A DNA stretch of 10,811 nucleotides, taken from contig JAFZFL010000152.1 in the NCBI GenBank assembly GCA_017555925.1, forward strand, positions 1-10,811, written 5' to 3'. The notes beneath the pieces are model-generated. The model made no database searches, had not been told where the DNA came from, and saw nothing but the letters and a program-made list of their open reading frames with translations. A program made the translations under genes and the position numbers. This DNA comes from Bacteroidales bacterium. Its GTDB lineage: Bacteria > Bacteroidota > Bacteroidia > Bacteroidales > UBA932. Every line of letters begins with the position of its first letter. The stretch's first letter is position 1. Shown in pieces: positions 1 through 6,514 of this stretch.

Positions 1-352
1 CAGCATTAGGCATGTCAGAATCAAAATCCAGAAATTTTGAAAGCTGCTTTTTAATGGCAACTATATTATGGTTCAATGTCTCTTCGTCAAGCAGGTTTCT
101 CTCCGCACTCTTCATTGAAGGGTCTCCAATCATACCTGTTGCACCTCCAATAAGGGCGTATGGCTTATGGCCGCAATTCTGGAAATGCTTAAGCATCATA
201 ATGCTTACCAAGTGTCCTATATGCAATGAATCTGCTGTTGGATCAATACCAACGTATGCAGAAGTCTGCTCCTTCATCAACTGTTCCTCTGTACCTGGCA
301 TCATTGTGTGAATCATTCCTCTCCAGGTAAGCTCTTCAACAAAATTCTTCAT
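1..352 (-). CDS. tyrS: Tyrosyl-tRNA synthetase, N-terminal part (runs off the left edge)
   Basis: Class I aminoacyl-tRNA synthetase that charges tRNA-Tyr with tyrosine in the cytoplasm. Only the first 117 codons are in the window; the family is usually about 400-430 residues, so the rest lies beyond position 1. The visible part is the start of the Rossmann catalytic domain. It has the tyrosine-pocket stretch [16 protein letters not shown] at residues 32-47 with the class I HIGH motif at 44-47, then the [11 protein letters not shown] loop at 69-79, both typical of bacterial TyrS. The ATG at 350-352 gives the usual N-terminus ([12 protein letters not shown]). It is preceded by an A/T-rich leader with no Shine-Dalgarno sequence. 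The gene lies 110 bases downstream of the response regulator on the same strand and probably has its own promoter. Confidence 0.96.
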   Translation of the reverse strand, partial: MKNFVEELTWRGMIHTMMPGTEEQLMKEQTSAYVGIDPTADSLHIGHLVSIMMLKHFQNCGHKPYALIGGATGMIGDPSMKSAERNLLDEETLNHNIVAIKKQLSKFLDFDSDMPNA

Positions 353-387
353 CTTATATGTGTTTAATATTAATAATCTGTGGTTGG

Positions 388-435
388 TGTTGCAGGAGCA
401 AGTTCCCTTAATCGGGGCTGTTTGATAGTGCAACA
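388..435 (-). promoter_or_regulatory. Possible structured leader upstream of tyrS
   Basis: A perfect 7-bp inverted repeat (TGTTGCA at 388-394, TGCAACA at 429-435) encloses 34 bases that can fold further through CCC (405-407) with GGG (414-416) and AGC (397-399) with GCT (417-419). It lies in the 110-base gap between the response regulator and tyrS. It would fall in the tyrS 5' leader if transcription starts at the -7-like box at 441-448. It has no T-box landmark and no T-tract, so the role is unknown and the fold may be chance. Confidence 0.22.
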
Positions 436-440
436 ACCTG

Positions 441-448
441 CAAAGGTA
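441..448 (-). promoter_or_regulatory. Candidate -7 box for tyrS
   Basis: On the minus strand this reads TACCTTTG, an exact match to the Bacteroidota TAnnTTTG -7 element. No TTTG is present at the expected 19-21 base spacing upstream, so the -33 element is missing or degenerate. It would give a leader of about 80 bases before the tyrS ATG. Confidence 0.35.
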
Positions 449-462
449 ATAAATTTAGGGAA

Positions 463-1125
463 TTATACCCTTTTTTTCAATTTATTGTATAGGGTTTGAC
501 GAGTGATGCCAAGTTGTTGGGCTGTAAGGCTGATATTACCTCTATTCCTCAACATCACACTCTGTATTACTCTTTGTTCAATTGTATCGAGGGTCTCGTC
601 AATAGCCAGACCATAGTTGTCAGTGGCAAATGTGAAACTTTCGGCAATTGTTGCAGAACTCTCCGTTTGCCGCTTTTTCTCAGACTGTTCAATCTCCAGT
701 TTGTACCGTTCAATCTCCTTTTCCAGATATGCTATCTTTGATTTATACTCCTTCCTTATTACGGCATTGTTTATTGAAATTAAAATTTCATGTTCGTTCC
801 AGGGTTTATGGATAAAATCAAACGCGCCGCTACCAATGCACTCCGCAGCCATAGGAACTTGAGCAAAGGTTGAAAGAAGCACAATCTCAAAATCGCGGTA
901 ATTTCCTTTAAGTGTTGTAACAGTACCGGATGCTGCCTCTTTTGTGCGGAACAGGTCAAGATCCATAAGTACCACATCCAAATCTTCAGTTCCTGCAATA
1001 CCTTCGGCCTGTTGGATATTGTCTGTTGTATGAACCTTTTCAAAGTGCTTTTTTAATAAGATTCCAAGTGAAGTGAGCAATCCATTATTGGGCTCAACTA
1101 TCAGAATTCTGCCATTTTTTTTCAT
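463..1125 (-). CDS. Response regulator: receiver domain, coiled coil and Fis-type HTH (no AAA+ domain)
   Basis: Likely two-component transcription factor of 220 residues. Residues 5-120 form a receiver domain with phospho-acceptor D55 (VVLMDLDLF), switch residue S85 (LLSTF) and conserved K107 (HKPW). Residues about 122-155 are charged and heptad-like, consistent with a dimerising coiled coil. Residues about 176-217 form a Fis-type helix-turn-helix (GNISLTAQQLGITRQTLYNK). The receiver resembles those of Bacteroidota NtrC-type, sigma-54-activating regulators, including the insert after D55. The whole AAA+ domain is missing, leaving a layout like RegA/PrrA. The usual Asp-Asp metal pair after strand 1 is Glu11-Pro12 here, so magnesium binding and phosphorylation may be weakened. 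No histidine kinase lies nearby. The ATG at 1123-1125 sits 5 bases after a consensus promoter, so the mRNA would be leaderless or nearly so. The target genes cannot be inferred. Confidence 0.85.
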   Translation of the reverse strand: MKKNGRILIVEPNNGLLTSLGILLKKHFEKVHTTDNIQQAEGIAGTEDLDVVLMDLDLFRTKEAASGTVTTLKGNYRDFEIVLLSTFAQVPMAAECIGSGAFDFIHKPWNEHEILISINNAVIRKEYKSKIAYLEKEIERYKLEIEQSEKKRQTESSATIAESFTFATDNYGLAIDETLDTIEQRVIQSVMLRNRGNISLTAQQLGITRQTLYNKLKKRV

Positions 1126-1130
1126 GACTG

Positions 1131-1161
1131 CAAATGTAAAAATATTTTACATTTAATCAAA
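1131..1161 (-). promoter_or_regulatory. Consensus Bacteroidota promoter for the response regulator gene
   Basis: Read on the minus strand, TTTG (1161-1158) is followed by a 19-base spacer and TACATTTG (1138-1131). This matches the Bacteroidota primary-sigma pattern TTTG-N19-21-TAnnTTTG in both boxes and in spacing. The -7 box ends 5 bases before the ATG, so the transcript would have almost no leader. The downstream part overlaps an inverted repeat at 1132-1154. Confidence 0.7.
1132..1154. repeat. 10-bp perfect inverted repeat, candidate operator over the response regulator promoter
   Basis: AAATGTAAAA (1132-1141) and TTTTACATTT (1145-1154) are exact reverse complements separated by ATA. The repeat covers most of the -7 box and the adjoining spacer of the promoter, where a bound dimer would block RNA polymerase. 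Autoregulation by the encoded Fis-type regulator is a natural guess. The A/T-rich composition makes some palindromes expected, but 10 of 10 paired bases at this position is notable. Confidence 0.5.
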
Positions 1162-1234
1162 AATCTGTATAATTTCTTTACGTATCTTGTATGAAAAATA
1201 TACAATGCGCCATTTTAGTCAGATTTTTGAATCT

Positions 1235-2266
1235 TTAGAATCCTTGTGCTTGAATAGGAATTTCAGCTCCCTCTGGGGTTACAAGCAGAGTGCCTGCCTG
1301 AGGTTTGCAGAGATGCCCTATTATATCTACATTAGGAAATTCCTTGTGGAATTTTTCATGCTCTTCCAGTGGAATTACAAACAGGAATTTGTAGTCATCT
1401 CCGCCATTAAGGGCTGCTGTTACTGCATCCATATTTATCTCTTTGGCCATCTCCAGTGTTTGTGATGCAATAGGAATTTTGTCAAGATAGATTTTGACGC
1501 CGACTCCATATTCAAGAGAGAGCTCTTTGACGGCAGCTGCAAGTCCGTTGGTGATAAAATAACCTGCAGCCGGGTAAATGCCGGACTCTTTAAACTGACT
1601 TACAATTTTAGGATTGATTTCCGGGCTCAAATATTGGCTGAGAATATATTTATAGCGGCTTAAATCCGGTTGTTTGTATGCGCTCACATCAGTTGCGGTT
1701 ATTTTATTGAAGACAACTTTCTCCCTTTCGAGCACATGAAGTCCCATATATGCCGCTCCAATGTTACCTGTTATGCAAATCAGTGCATTGCCTTCAGGCT
1801 TAGGCATTGAGTTTATAACTTCACTGCTTTGGCAGCCTTGGGCTGTAATACCAATGGTTAATCCTGTAATTGAAGATTTCAGCTCAAGACTTAAGTTCTC
1901 AATCTTGTGCTCTTTTGCAGCTGCAACAATGCCTGTCCATAACTCAACAATATCTTCGGCTGTAAAACGGGCAGAAATGGCAATGTTGTATGATAGTGAT
2001 TTGGGCTGGAAGCATTTGGCATAGAGCTCTCCCATTGCATATAGCGCAGATTTGTATCCAAGATGTTTGAGTGGAGTGTATACAAGATCAAAATCAACTC
2101 CCTCCAGCATCAGACGGCTGCAACTTGCATTCTCTTCTCCTGCAATAGCCATGGATAATTGCTTGTTTGTATATCCTGTGCCGTCAAAGAGTCTTCTTAA
2201 AAGCTCCCTTTTGCCGATCTTTGCAATATTGGTTCTCTTGTCCCTATTAACTATCTGCTCTCTCAT
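1235..2266 (-). CDS. ThiL/AIR-synthase-like protein with degenerate active site (probable pseudoenzyme)
   Basis: A 343-residue homologue of thiamine-monophosphate kinase (ThiL), an ATP- and magnesium-dependent enzyme that makes thiamine pyrophosphate. Family features remain along its length: [23 protein letters not shown] (52-74, here split by no gap), [10 protein letters not shown] (131-140), [19 protein letters not shown] (165-183), [12 protein letters not shown] (285-296) and the C-terminal AQGF. The metal and nucleotide motifs are altered. The usual GDDAA is GEENA at 43-47; the Asp of the TTD stretch is Arg51; the SD of the NFSD motif is Gly-Glu at 79-80; GGDT is SLEL at 126-129; DISDGL is FITNGL at 237-242. 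The reading frame is intact, so the protein is probably made but unlikely to be an ordinary kinase. The start at 2264-2266 is preferred over an upstream in-frame ATG at 2354-2356, because that one lies inside sufB and ThiL proteins begin near the RTNIAKIGK stretch. It is divergent from sufB. A true thiL may exist elsewhere in the genome. Confidence 0.82.
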   Translation of the reverse strand: MREQIVNRDKRTNIAKIGKRELLRRLFDGTGYTNKQLSMAIAGEENASCSRLMLEGVDFDLVYTPLKHLGYKSALYAMGELYAKCFQPKSLSYNIAISARFTAEDIVELWTGIVAAAKEHKIENLSLELKSSITGLTIGITAQGCQSSEVINSMPKPEGNALICITGNIGAAYMGLHVLEREKVVFNKITATDVSAYKQPDLSRYKYILSQYLSPEINPKIVSQFKESGIYPAAGYFITNGLAAAVKELSLEYGVGVKIYLDKIPIASQTLEMAKEINMDAVTAALNGGDDYKFLFVIPLEEHEKFHKEFPNVDIIGHLCKPQAGTLLVTPEGAEIPIQAQGF

Positions 2267-2283
2267 ACGTTTACTTTTTTTTA

Positions 2284-2291
2284 CAAAAATA
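2284..2291 (-). promoter_or_regulatory. Candidate -7 box for the ThiL-like gene
   Basis: On the minus strand this reads TATTTTTG, an exact TAnnTTTG match 17 bases before the preferred ATG of the ThiL-like gene. No clear TTTG lies 19-21 bases upstream, so support is partial. It is back to back with the sufB -7 candidate. Confidence 0.35.
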
Positions 2292-2302
2292 GATAAATCA
2301 AT

Positions 2303-2310
2303 TAACTTTG
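2303..2310 (+). promoter_or_regulatory. Candidate -7 box for the suf operon
   Basis: TAACTTTG is an exact match to the Bacteroidota TAnnTTTG -7 element, ending 8 bases before the sufB ATG. The expected -33 position (about 2279-2283) is T-rich but lacks a perfect TTTG. Transcription would start close to the ATG, giving a very short leader with no Shine-Dalgarno sequence. Confidence 0.45.
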
Positions 2311-2318
2311 CACCACTT

Positions 2319-3755
2319 ATGAGCAAAAATAACATTATAATAGAGGATATAGCCAATGCAGAATATCAGCATGGCTTTGAGTCAAATATAGACCAGGAGT
2401 TTATTCCAAAGGGGTTGAATGAAGATATTATACGGTTGATATCAAAGAAGAAGAATGAGCCCCAGTGGCTGCTGGATTTCAGATTGAAGGCATTTGCCAA
2501 GTGGCAGACAATGAAGATGCCAACCTGGGCGCATCTTAACATACCGGAGATAGATTACCAGGATATAATCTACTATGCGGCGCCAACGCCAAAAAAAGAG
2601 ACAACTGAGATTGACCCTGAGCTTGCAGAGACTTTTGAAAAATTGGGCATTCCGCTTCATGAACGCAATGTATTGGCAGGAGTGGCAGTAGATGCAGTAT
2701 TTGATTCAGTATCAGTAAAAACCACATTTAGAGAGACTCTTGCAGAAAAGGGAATAATCTTCTGTTCGTTCTCTGAAGCAGTAAGGGATTATCCCGATCT
2801 TGTAAAAAAATATCTTGCCTCTGTTGTCCCGATAGGTGATAACTTCTATTCGGCACTCAATTCTGCTGTATTCAGTGACGGTTCCTTCTGCTACATTCCA
2901 AAGAATACGCGCTGCCCTATGGAGTTGAGCAGTTATTTTAGGATAAATGCTAAGGGAACAGGCCAATTCGAGCGTACACTTATTGTAGCTGACGAAGGTT
3001 CGTATGTGAGTTATCTGGAGGGATGTACCGCTCCTCAACGTGATGAAAACCAATTGCATGCCGCTGTTGTTGAGATTGTGGTGCTGCAAGATGCCGAGGT
3101 TAAGTACTCAACAGTTCAGAACTGGTATCCTGGCGATAAGAACGGTAAAGGCGGAATCTATAATTTTGTGACAAAACGCGGTATCTGTAAAGGTGCAAAC
3201 AGCAAATTGTTCTGGGCGCAGGTTGAAACAGGCTCTGCAATTACCTGGAAATATCCAAGTACAATTCTTAAAGGCGACAACTCAATCTCTGAGTTCTATT
3301 CAGTTGCTGTAACAAATAACTACCAGCAGGCAGATACGGGAACAAAGATGATTCATTTGGGTAAGAATACACGTAGCCGTATAGTAAGTAAGGGTATTTC
3401 AGCCGGTTTTAGTCAAAACAGCTATAGAGGATTGGTTAAAATATCTCCAAATGCGGAGAATGCGCGAAATTTCTCGCAATGTGACAGTCTTTTGCTTGGT
3501 GATAAATGTGGTGCACACACAGTCCCATATATAGAAAATGATAATCAGAGTGCAATAGTGGAGCATGAGGCGACTACTTCAAAAATTGGAGAAGACCAGT
3601 TGTTCTATTGCCAGCAAAGGGGAATAAAAGCAGAGGATGCAGTTGGCCTGATTGTTAACGGATATGCCAAGGATGTATTGAATAAATTGCCTATGGAATT
3701 CGCTGTAGAGGCCCAAAAACTTTTACAAGTCTCGTTAGAGGGCAGTGTAGGCTAG
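2319..3755 (+). CDS. sufB: Fe-S cluster assembly scaffold protein SufB
   Basis: Core subunit of the cytoplasmic SufBC2D complex, on which iron-sulfur clusters are assembled. The 478-residue product is close to the family length (E. coli SufB is about 495). It has the N-terminal segment with [13 protein letters not shown] (47-59), the beta-helix core, and the C-terminal hallmark stretch [18 protein letters not shown] (387-404) followed by [10 protein letters not shown] (414-423). C236 in YLEGC, C388 and E417 fall where the E. coli cluster-assembly residues C254, C405 and E434 are expected, judged by residue offset. The ATG at 2319 (MSKNN) is chosen because the open frame upstream is the antisense of the ThiL-like gene and does not resemble SufB. 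It is the first gene of a plus-strand operon with pnuC, sufC and sufD. Confidence 0.96.
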   Translation: MSKNNIIIEDIANAEYQHGFESNIDQEFIPKGLNEDIIRLISKKKNEPQWLLDFRLKAFAKWQTMKMPTWAHLNIPEIDYQDIIYYAAPTPKKETTEIDPELAETFEKLGIPLHERNVLAGVAVDAVFDSVSVKTTFRETLAEKGIIFCSFSEAVRDYPDLVKKYLASVVPIGDNFYSALNSAVFSDGSFCYIPKNTRCPMELSSYFRINAKGTGQFERTLIVADEGSYVSYLEGCTAPQRDENQLHAAVVEIVVLQDAEVKYSTVQNWYPGDKNGKGGIYNFVTKRGICKGANSKLFWAQVETGSAITWKYPSTILKGDNSISEFYSVAVTNNYQQADTGTKMIHLGKNTRSRIVSKGISAGFSQNSYRGLVKISPNAENARNFSQCDSLLLGDKCGAHTVPYIENDNQSAIVEHEATTSKIGEDQLFYCQQRGIKAEDAVGLIVNGYAKDVLNKLPMEFAVEAQKLLQVSLEGSVG

Positions 3756-3802
3756 TTTTTACCCTCTTCCCGACAGATTTACAACTTTTAAAAAATGCTT
3801 GA

Positions 3803-4468
3803 ATGTTTAGTATAGATAATATATTATTTACTATTGGAGGACAGAGTGTTAGCTTACTTGAGTTCATGTCTGTGTTTGCCGGTTTAAGTTGCGTTTTTTT
3901 GGCAACAAGGGGCAAAGTGTCAAACTTTTGGGTCGGTTACCTTTATAACATTTTGCTGTTTTGTATGTTTATGCAGAAACATCTCTATTCCAGCATGTTA
4001 CTTCAGCCGGTATCGCTCTGTATAAACTTTTTTGGCCATTATAGATGGACTCATCCTAAAAAAGAGGAGCAGGATAGAAAAAATCAGCTTAAGGTTACTT
4101 TACTTACAAACAGACAGCGTGCGCTCATCCTTTGTGCGGTAGCTCTCTTCACTCTGTGCTGGGGCTTTTTCTTGAGCAAACTCAATGTCTATTGGCCAAA
4201 TATCTTTCCAATGGCGCGTCAACCATATCTTGATGCCTTTGTTACTTCGTTTATACTGTTTGCACAGATACTGTCGGCACAAAAGAAGTTGGATTGTTGG
4301 GGTGCATGGTTTGTAGTGAATGTAATGAATGGAGTGCTATATGTTAGGGCAGGGCTTGTGTTTATGCCAATTGTGGCTTTAGGATACCTGATATTGGCAT
4401 TCTTTGGCTTTGCAATGTGGAGAAGGCAGTGGAAAGCCGAGAGGCAGCAGGGTGCTGCACTCCAATAA
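3803..4468 (+). CDS. pnuC: PnuC-family vitamin/nucleoside transporter inside the suf operon
   Basis: Inner-membrane facilitator of the PnuC family, whose members import nicotinamide riboside, thiamine or riboflavin, trapped afterwards by a cytoplasmic kinase. The 221-residue product shows about seven hydrophobic helices (roughly 14-35, 41-58, 61-80, 106-125, 141-159, 165-183 and 185-205), as expected. Family stretches include LLEFMSVFAGLSCVFLA (18-34), LYSSMLLQPVSLCINFFG (61-78), a conserved LD at 143-144 opening helix 5, and the final FGFAMWRRQW (201-210). The family WYxW-like motif at the end of helix 3 is H79-Y-R-W82 here, so the first Trp is replaced by His and substrate preference is uncertain. 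It starts 47 bases after sufB and ends 27 bases before sufC with no consensus promoter in either gap, so it is probably co-transcribed. The pnuC symbol marks the family, not a proven substrate. Confidence 0.85.
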   Translation: MFSIDNILFTIGGQSVSLLEFMSVFAGLSCVFLATRGKVSNFWVGYLYNILLFCMFMQKHLYSSMLLQPVSLCINFFGHYRWTHPKKEEQDRKNQLKVTLLTNRQRALILCAVALFTLCWGFFLSKLNVYWPNIFPMARQPYLDAFVTSFILFAQILSAQKKLDCWGAWFVVNVMNGVLYVRAGLVFMPIVALGYLILAFFGFAMWRRQWKAERQQGAALQ

Positions 4469-4495
4469 AATTGATAATAAAAGTATTATAACAAT

Positions 4496-5254
4496 ATGGA
4501 GAATTTGATTGAGATCAAAAACTTGCATGCCAGTATTAATGGCAGAGAAATTCTAAAAGGTATAAATCTTACTGTCAAGGCAGGTGAAGTGCATGCCATA
4601 ATGGGACCAAACGGTTCTGGAAAGAGTACTTTGTCTGCAGTGCTGGCAGGCAAAGAGAATTATGAAGTTACTCAAGGCAGCGTTACATTTCTTGGAAAGA
4701 ATCTTTTGGAGATGAGTCCCGAAGAGCGTTCATGGGCCGGTCTCTTTTTGGGTTTCCAATACCCGATAGAGATTCCCGGTGTAACTAATGTCAACTTTAT
4801 GAAGACAGCCGTGAATGAGCATAGAAAACAGAAAGGGCTGCAGCCACTTACAGCAGCGGAGTATCTTAAGCTTATGAGAGAAAAACTTGCTATTGTAGAG
4901 ATGGATCCTGCTTTCTCGTCACGTGGTGTTAATGTGGGATTTTCCGGAGGAGAGAAGAAGAGGAATGAGATCTTCCAGATGGCTATGCTGAATCCGCGTC
5001 TTGCAATTCTGGATGAGACAGATAGTGGACTTGACGTTGATGCTTTGAGAATAGTGGCCAACGGAGTAAATAAGCTGAAAACTCCAGAAAATGCCACAAT
5101 AGTAATTACCCACTACCAGAGATTGCTTGATTATATTGTTCCAGATATAATTCATGTGTTGTACAAGGGCCGTATAATTAAGACTGCCGGCAAGGAGTTG
5201 GCACTGCAGGTTGAAGAGAGAGGTTATGATTGGCTTATTAATGAATCTAAGTAA
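4496..5254 (+). CDS. sufC: Fe-S cluster assembly ATPase SufC
   Basis: ABC-type ATPase subunit of the SufBCD scaffold; it is soluble rather than part of a membrane transporter, and its ATP cycle drives shape changes in SufB-SufD. The 252-residue protein has all the expected motifs: Walker A GPNGSGKS (37-44), Q-loop Gln88, signature FSGGEKKRNE (149-158), Walker B LAILDETDSGLD (169-180) and H-loop His206 (ITHYQRLL). The ETDSGLD and SGGEKKRNE forms are characteristic of SufC rather than of importers. It follows pnuC by 27 bases. Its TAA stop overlaps the sufD ATG by one base (TAATG), which implies coupled translation. Confidence 0.97.
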   Translation: MENLIEIKNLHASINGREILKGINLTVKAGEVHAIMGPNGSGKSTLSAVLAGKENYEVTQGSVTFLGKNLLEMSPEERSWAGLFLGFQYPIEIPGVTNVNFMKTAVNEHRKQKGLQPLTAAEYLKLMREKLAIVEMDPAFSSRGVNVGFSGGEKKRNEIFQMAMLNPRLAILDETDSGLDVDALRIVANGVNKLKTPENATIVITHYQRLLDYIVPDIIHVLYKGRIIKTAGKELALQVEERGYDWLINESK

Positions 5255-6312
5255 TGACAAATTATATCTATACACCAAACAGTGACAACGAGTTCAAGTG
5301 TAAGGTGCCGTTGGACAATACAGTGCAGCTGTTTGTAGTAGACGGTGTGTTGCAAAGTAACTCTATTGATGCGATATCGGGAATTGAAGGGGGTGGATAT
5401 TGCCTGAAGGTAGTTGAGAATAGGGTTGTTGACCAGATGTTGCAGGTAATTTCTGTCAGGAGCAGGATTGAAAAGAGAAATACAGCGACAGATGCAGGTG
5501 ATGAGGCTGATGCGTTGCAATATACCAACAGGTTTGAGCTTGAAAAGAGTGCCCAGGCCAAGCTTCTGTTGTGTTCGCATACACTCAATGAGTATAGCTT
5601 TGTTACAGAGGAACAATTTGAGATAAAACTGGCTGAAAATTCAATTTTGGATCTTGTAATTATGCAGAATGAGCATGAAAATTCGCGCCATAATTCAAGA
5701 TTTACAATAGATCTGGCTGCAAATGCAGTTCTTAAGATGCATGTTGTTACGCTGCATGGCGGTGAGTTGTCAAATAAGTTTGATATAAATCTTAACGGAA
5801 AGGGAGCTGAGTGTGAGATTAACGGCCTCTATCTTGCAAGTGGCAGACAGCGTATTTCAAATACTCTCAATCTTTCGCACAGGGTTCCTGAATGTAACAG
5901 CAGGCAACTCTTTAAAGGAATTCTTGATGGTGAGGCGGTTACACGTTTCAGTGGAACAATCCTCGTTGCCAGGGATGCTCAGAAGACAGAGGCTTATCAG
6001 GCAAATAACAATCTTATTGTATCTGATTATGCCAAAGCTTATACACAACCGCATCTAGAAATTTATGCAGATGATGTGAAGTGTTCTCATGGAGCTACAG
6101 TGGGCAGCCTGAATGAGGATGAACTCTTCTACATGCGATCAAGAGGTATCTCTATGCAGGAGGCCAAATTGCTTCAGCAACAAGCATTTGCTTATGCTGC
6201 TCTTGCTAATATATCCAATGTGGCGCTTTTGGAGAGATTGACCACTCTTGTAGAGCGCAGATTGCGCGGTGAGTTTGCAAATTGCAGCGACTGCAACCGT
6301 CACAGCTGTTAA
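5254..6312 (+). CDS. sufD: Fe-S cluster assembly protein SufD (short N-terminus, Cys-rich tail)
   Basis: Partner of SufB in the SufBC2D complex, helping build the cluster at the SufB-SufD interface. The 352-residue product carries the SufD C-terminal core: QPHLEIYADDVKCSHGATVG (265-284), with C277 and H279 matching the E. coli C358/H360 ligand positions, and then the LFYMRSRGIS stretch (291-300). It is clearly shorter than the roughly 420-450 residues usual for SufD. The N-terminal helical domain is absent, and part of the early beta core also seems lost between the FKCKVP (14-19) and LLLCSH (104-109) regions. The start is fixed by the one-base overlap with the sufC stop. The protein ends with C344-x2-C347-x4-C352, a cysteine cluster also remembered at the end of Bacteroidota SufD proteins. 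No sufS follows. Confidence 0.92.
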   Translation: MTNYIYTPNSDNEFKCKVPLDNTVQLFVVDGVLQSNSIDAISGIEGGGYCLKVVENRVVDQMLQVISVRSRIEKRNTATDAGDEADALQYTNRFELEKSAQAKLLLCSHTLNEYSFVTEEQFEIKLAENSILDLVIMQNEHENSRHNSRFTIDLAANAVLKMHVVTLHGGELSNKFDINLNGKGAECEINGLYLASGRQRISNTLNLSHRVPECNSRQLFKGILDGEAVTRFSGTILVARDAQKTEAYQANNNLIVSDYAKAYTQPHLEIYADDVKCSHGATVGSLNEDELFYMRSRGISMQEAKLLQQQAFAYAALANISNVALLERLTTLVERRLRGEFANCSDCNRHSC

Positions 6313-6514
6313 AAACATTGTTCTGACAGCCTCTGGCGCATTGTTGATTTTTTTGTTGATAAACTATTGGAACAAGACCTTAAAAAGGCCTTTAAAATTA
6401 CTTATTTTGCAAAGTGGAAGCTTGTCCTATTCCCGACAGGCTTTCGCTTTTCTTTTCTTATAATACATTGATTATAAATAAATTGCAAAATATAGAAATT
6501 AAATAGACATAACT
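6313..6514 (+). other. Intergenic region between sufD and nrdJ
   Basis: This 202-base gap holds a likely terminator at 6418-6459 and then a very A/T-rich leader before nrdJ. I see no coding region. No exact TAnnTTTG box lies before nrdJ, only 7-base near misses such as TATTTTG at 6403-6409. No GCCACTG-type box of a cobalamin riboswitch is present, although nrdJ encodes a B12-dependent enzyme. Confidence 0.6.
6418..6459 (+). terminator. Probable Rho-independent terminator after the suf operon
   Basis: AAGCTTGTC (6418-6426) pairs with GACAGGCTT (6435-6443) in a 9-bp stem with one G-U wobble and an 8-base loop. A T-rich tail follows (6444-6459), interrupted by CGC and single C residues. It lies 106 bases after the sufD stop and before nrdJ. 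The imperfect T-tract keeps confidence moderate. Confidence 0.5.

Noticed and set aside
1187..1205. TTGTAT/ATACAA hairpin after the ThiL-like gene as a terminator
   Set aside because: The 6-bp stem is A/T-rich and weak, and no T-run follows on the minus strand.
2052..2318. N-terminal extension of SufB by 89 residues, or a separate gene here
   Set aside because: This open frame is the antisense of the ThiL-like coding sequence and has no similarity to SufB; the ATG at 2319 gives the normal N-terminus and follows a -7 box.
3737..3767. Hairpin AGAGGG/CCCTCT spanning the sufB stop, possible terminator or attenuator
   Set aside because: The stem is only 6 bp with a 19-base loop and no T-tract follows.
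3768..3777. TTCCCGACAG shared with 6430-6439, a possible repeat after sufB and after sufD
   Set aside because: A 10-base match is expected many times by chance in a window this size, and the flanking sequences do not match.
4672..5097. Minus-strand open frame of 141 codons opposite sufC
   Set aside because: The plus strand encodes a complete SufC with all ATPase motifs, so this is an antisense shadow.
6459..6464. TATAAT, an E. coli-like -10 box before nrdJ
   Set aside because: The primary sigma factor of Bacteroidota does not use TATAAT, the region is extremely A/T-rich, and no matching -35 is present.
6313..6514. Cobalamin riboswitch upstream of the B12-dependent nrdJ
   Set aside because: No GCCACTG-type B12 box or surrounding conserved segments could be seen, and the gap is already partly taken up by a terminator hairpin.
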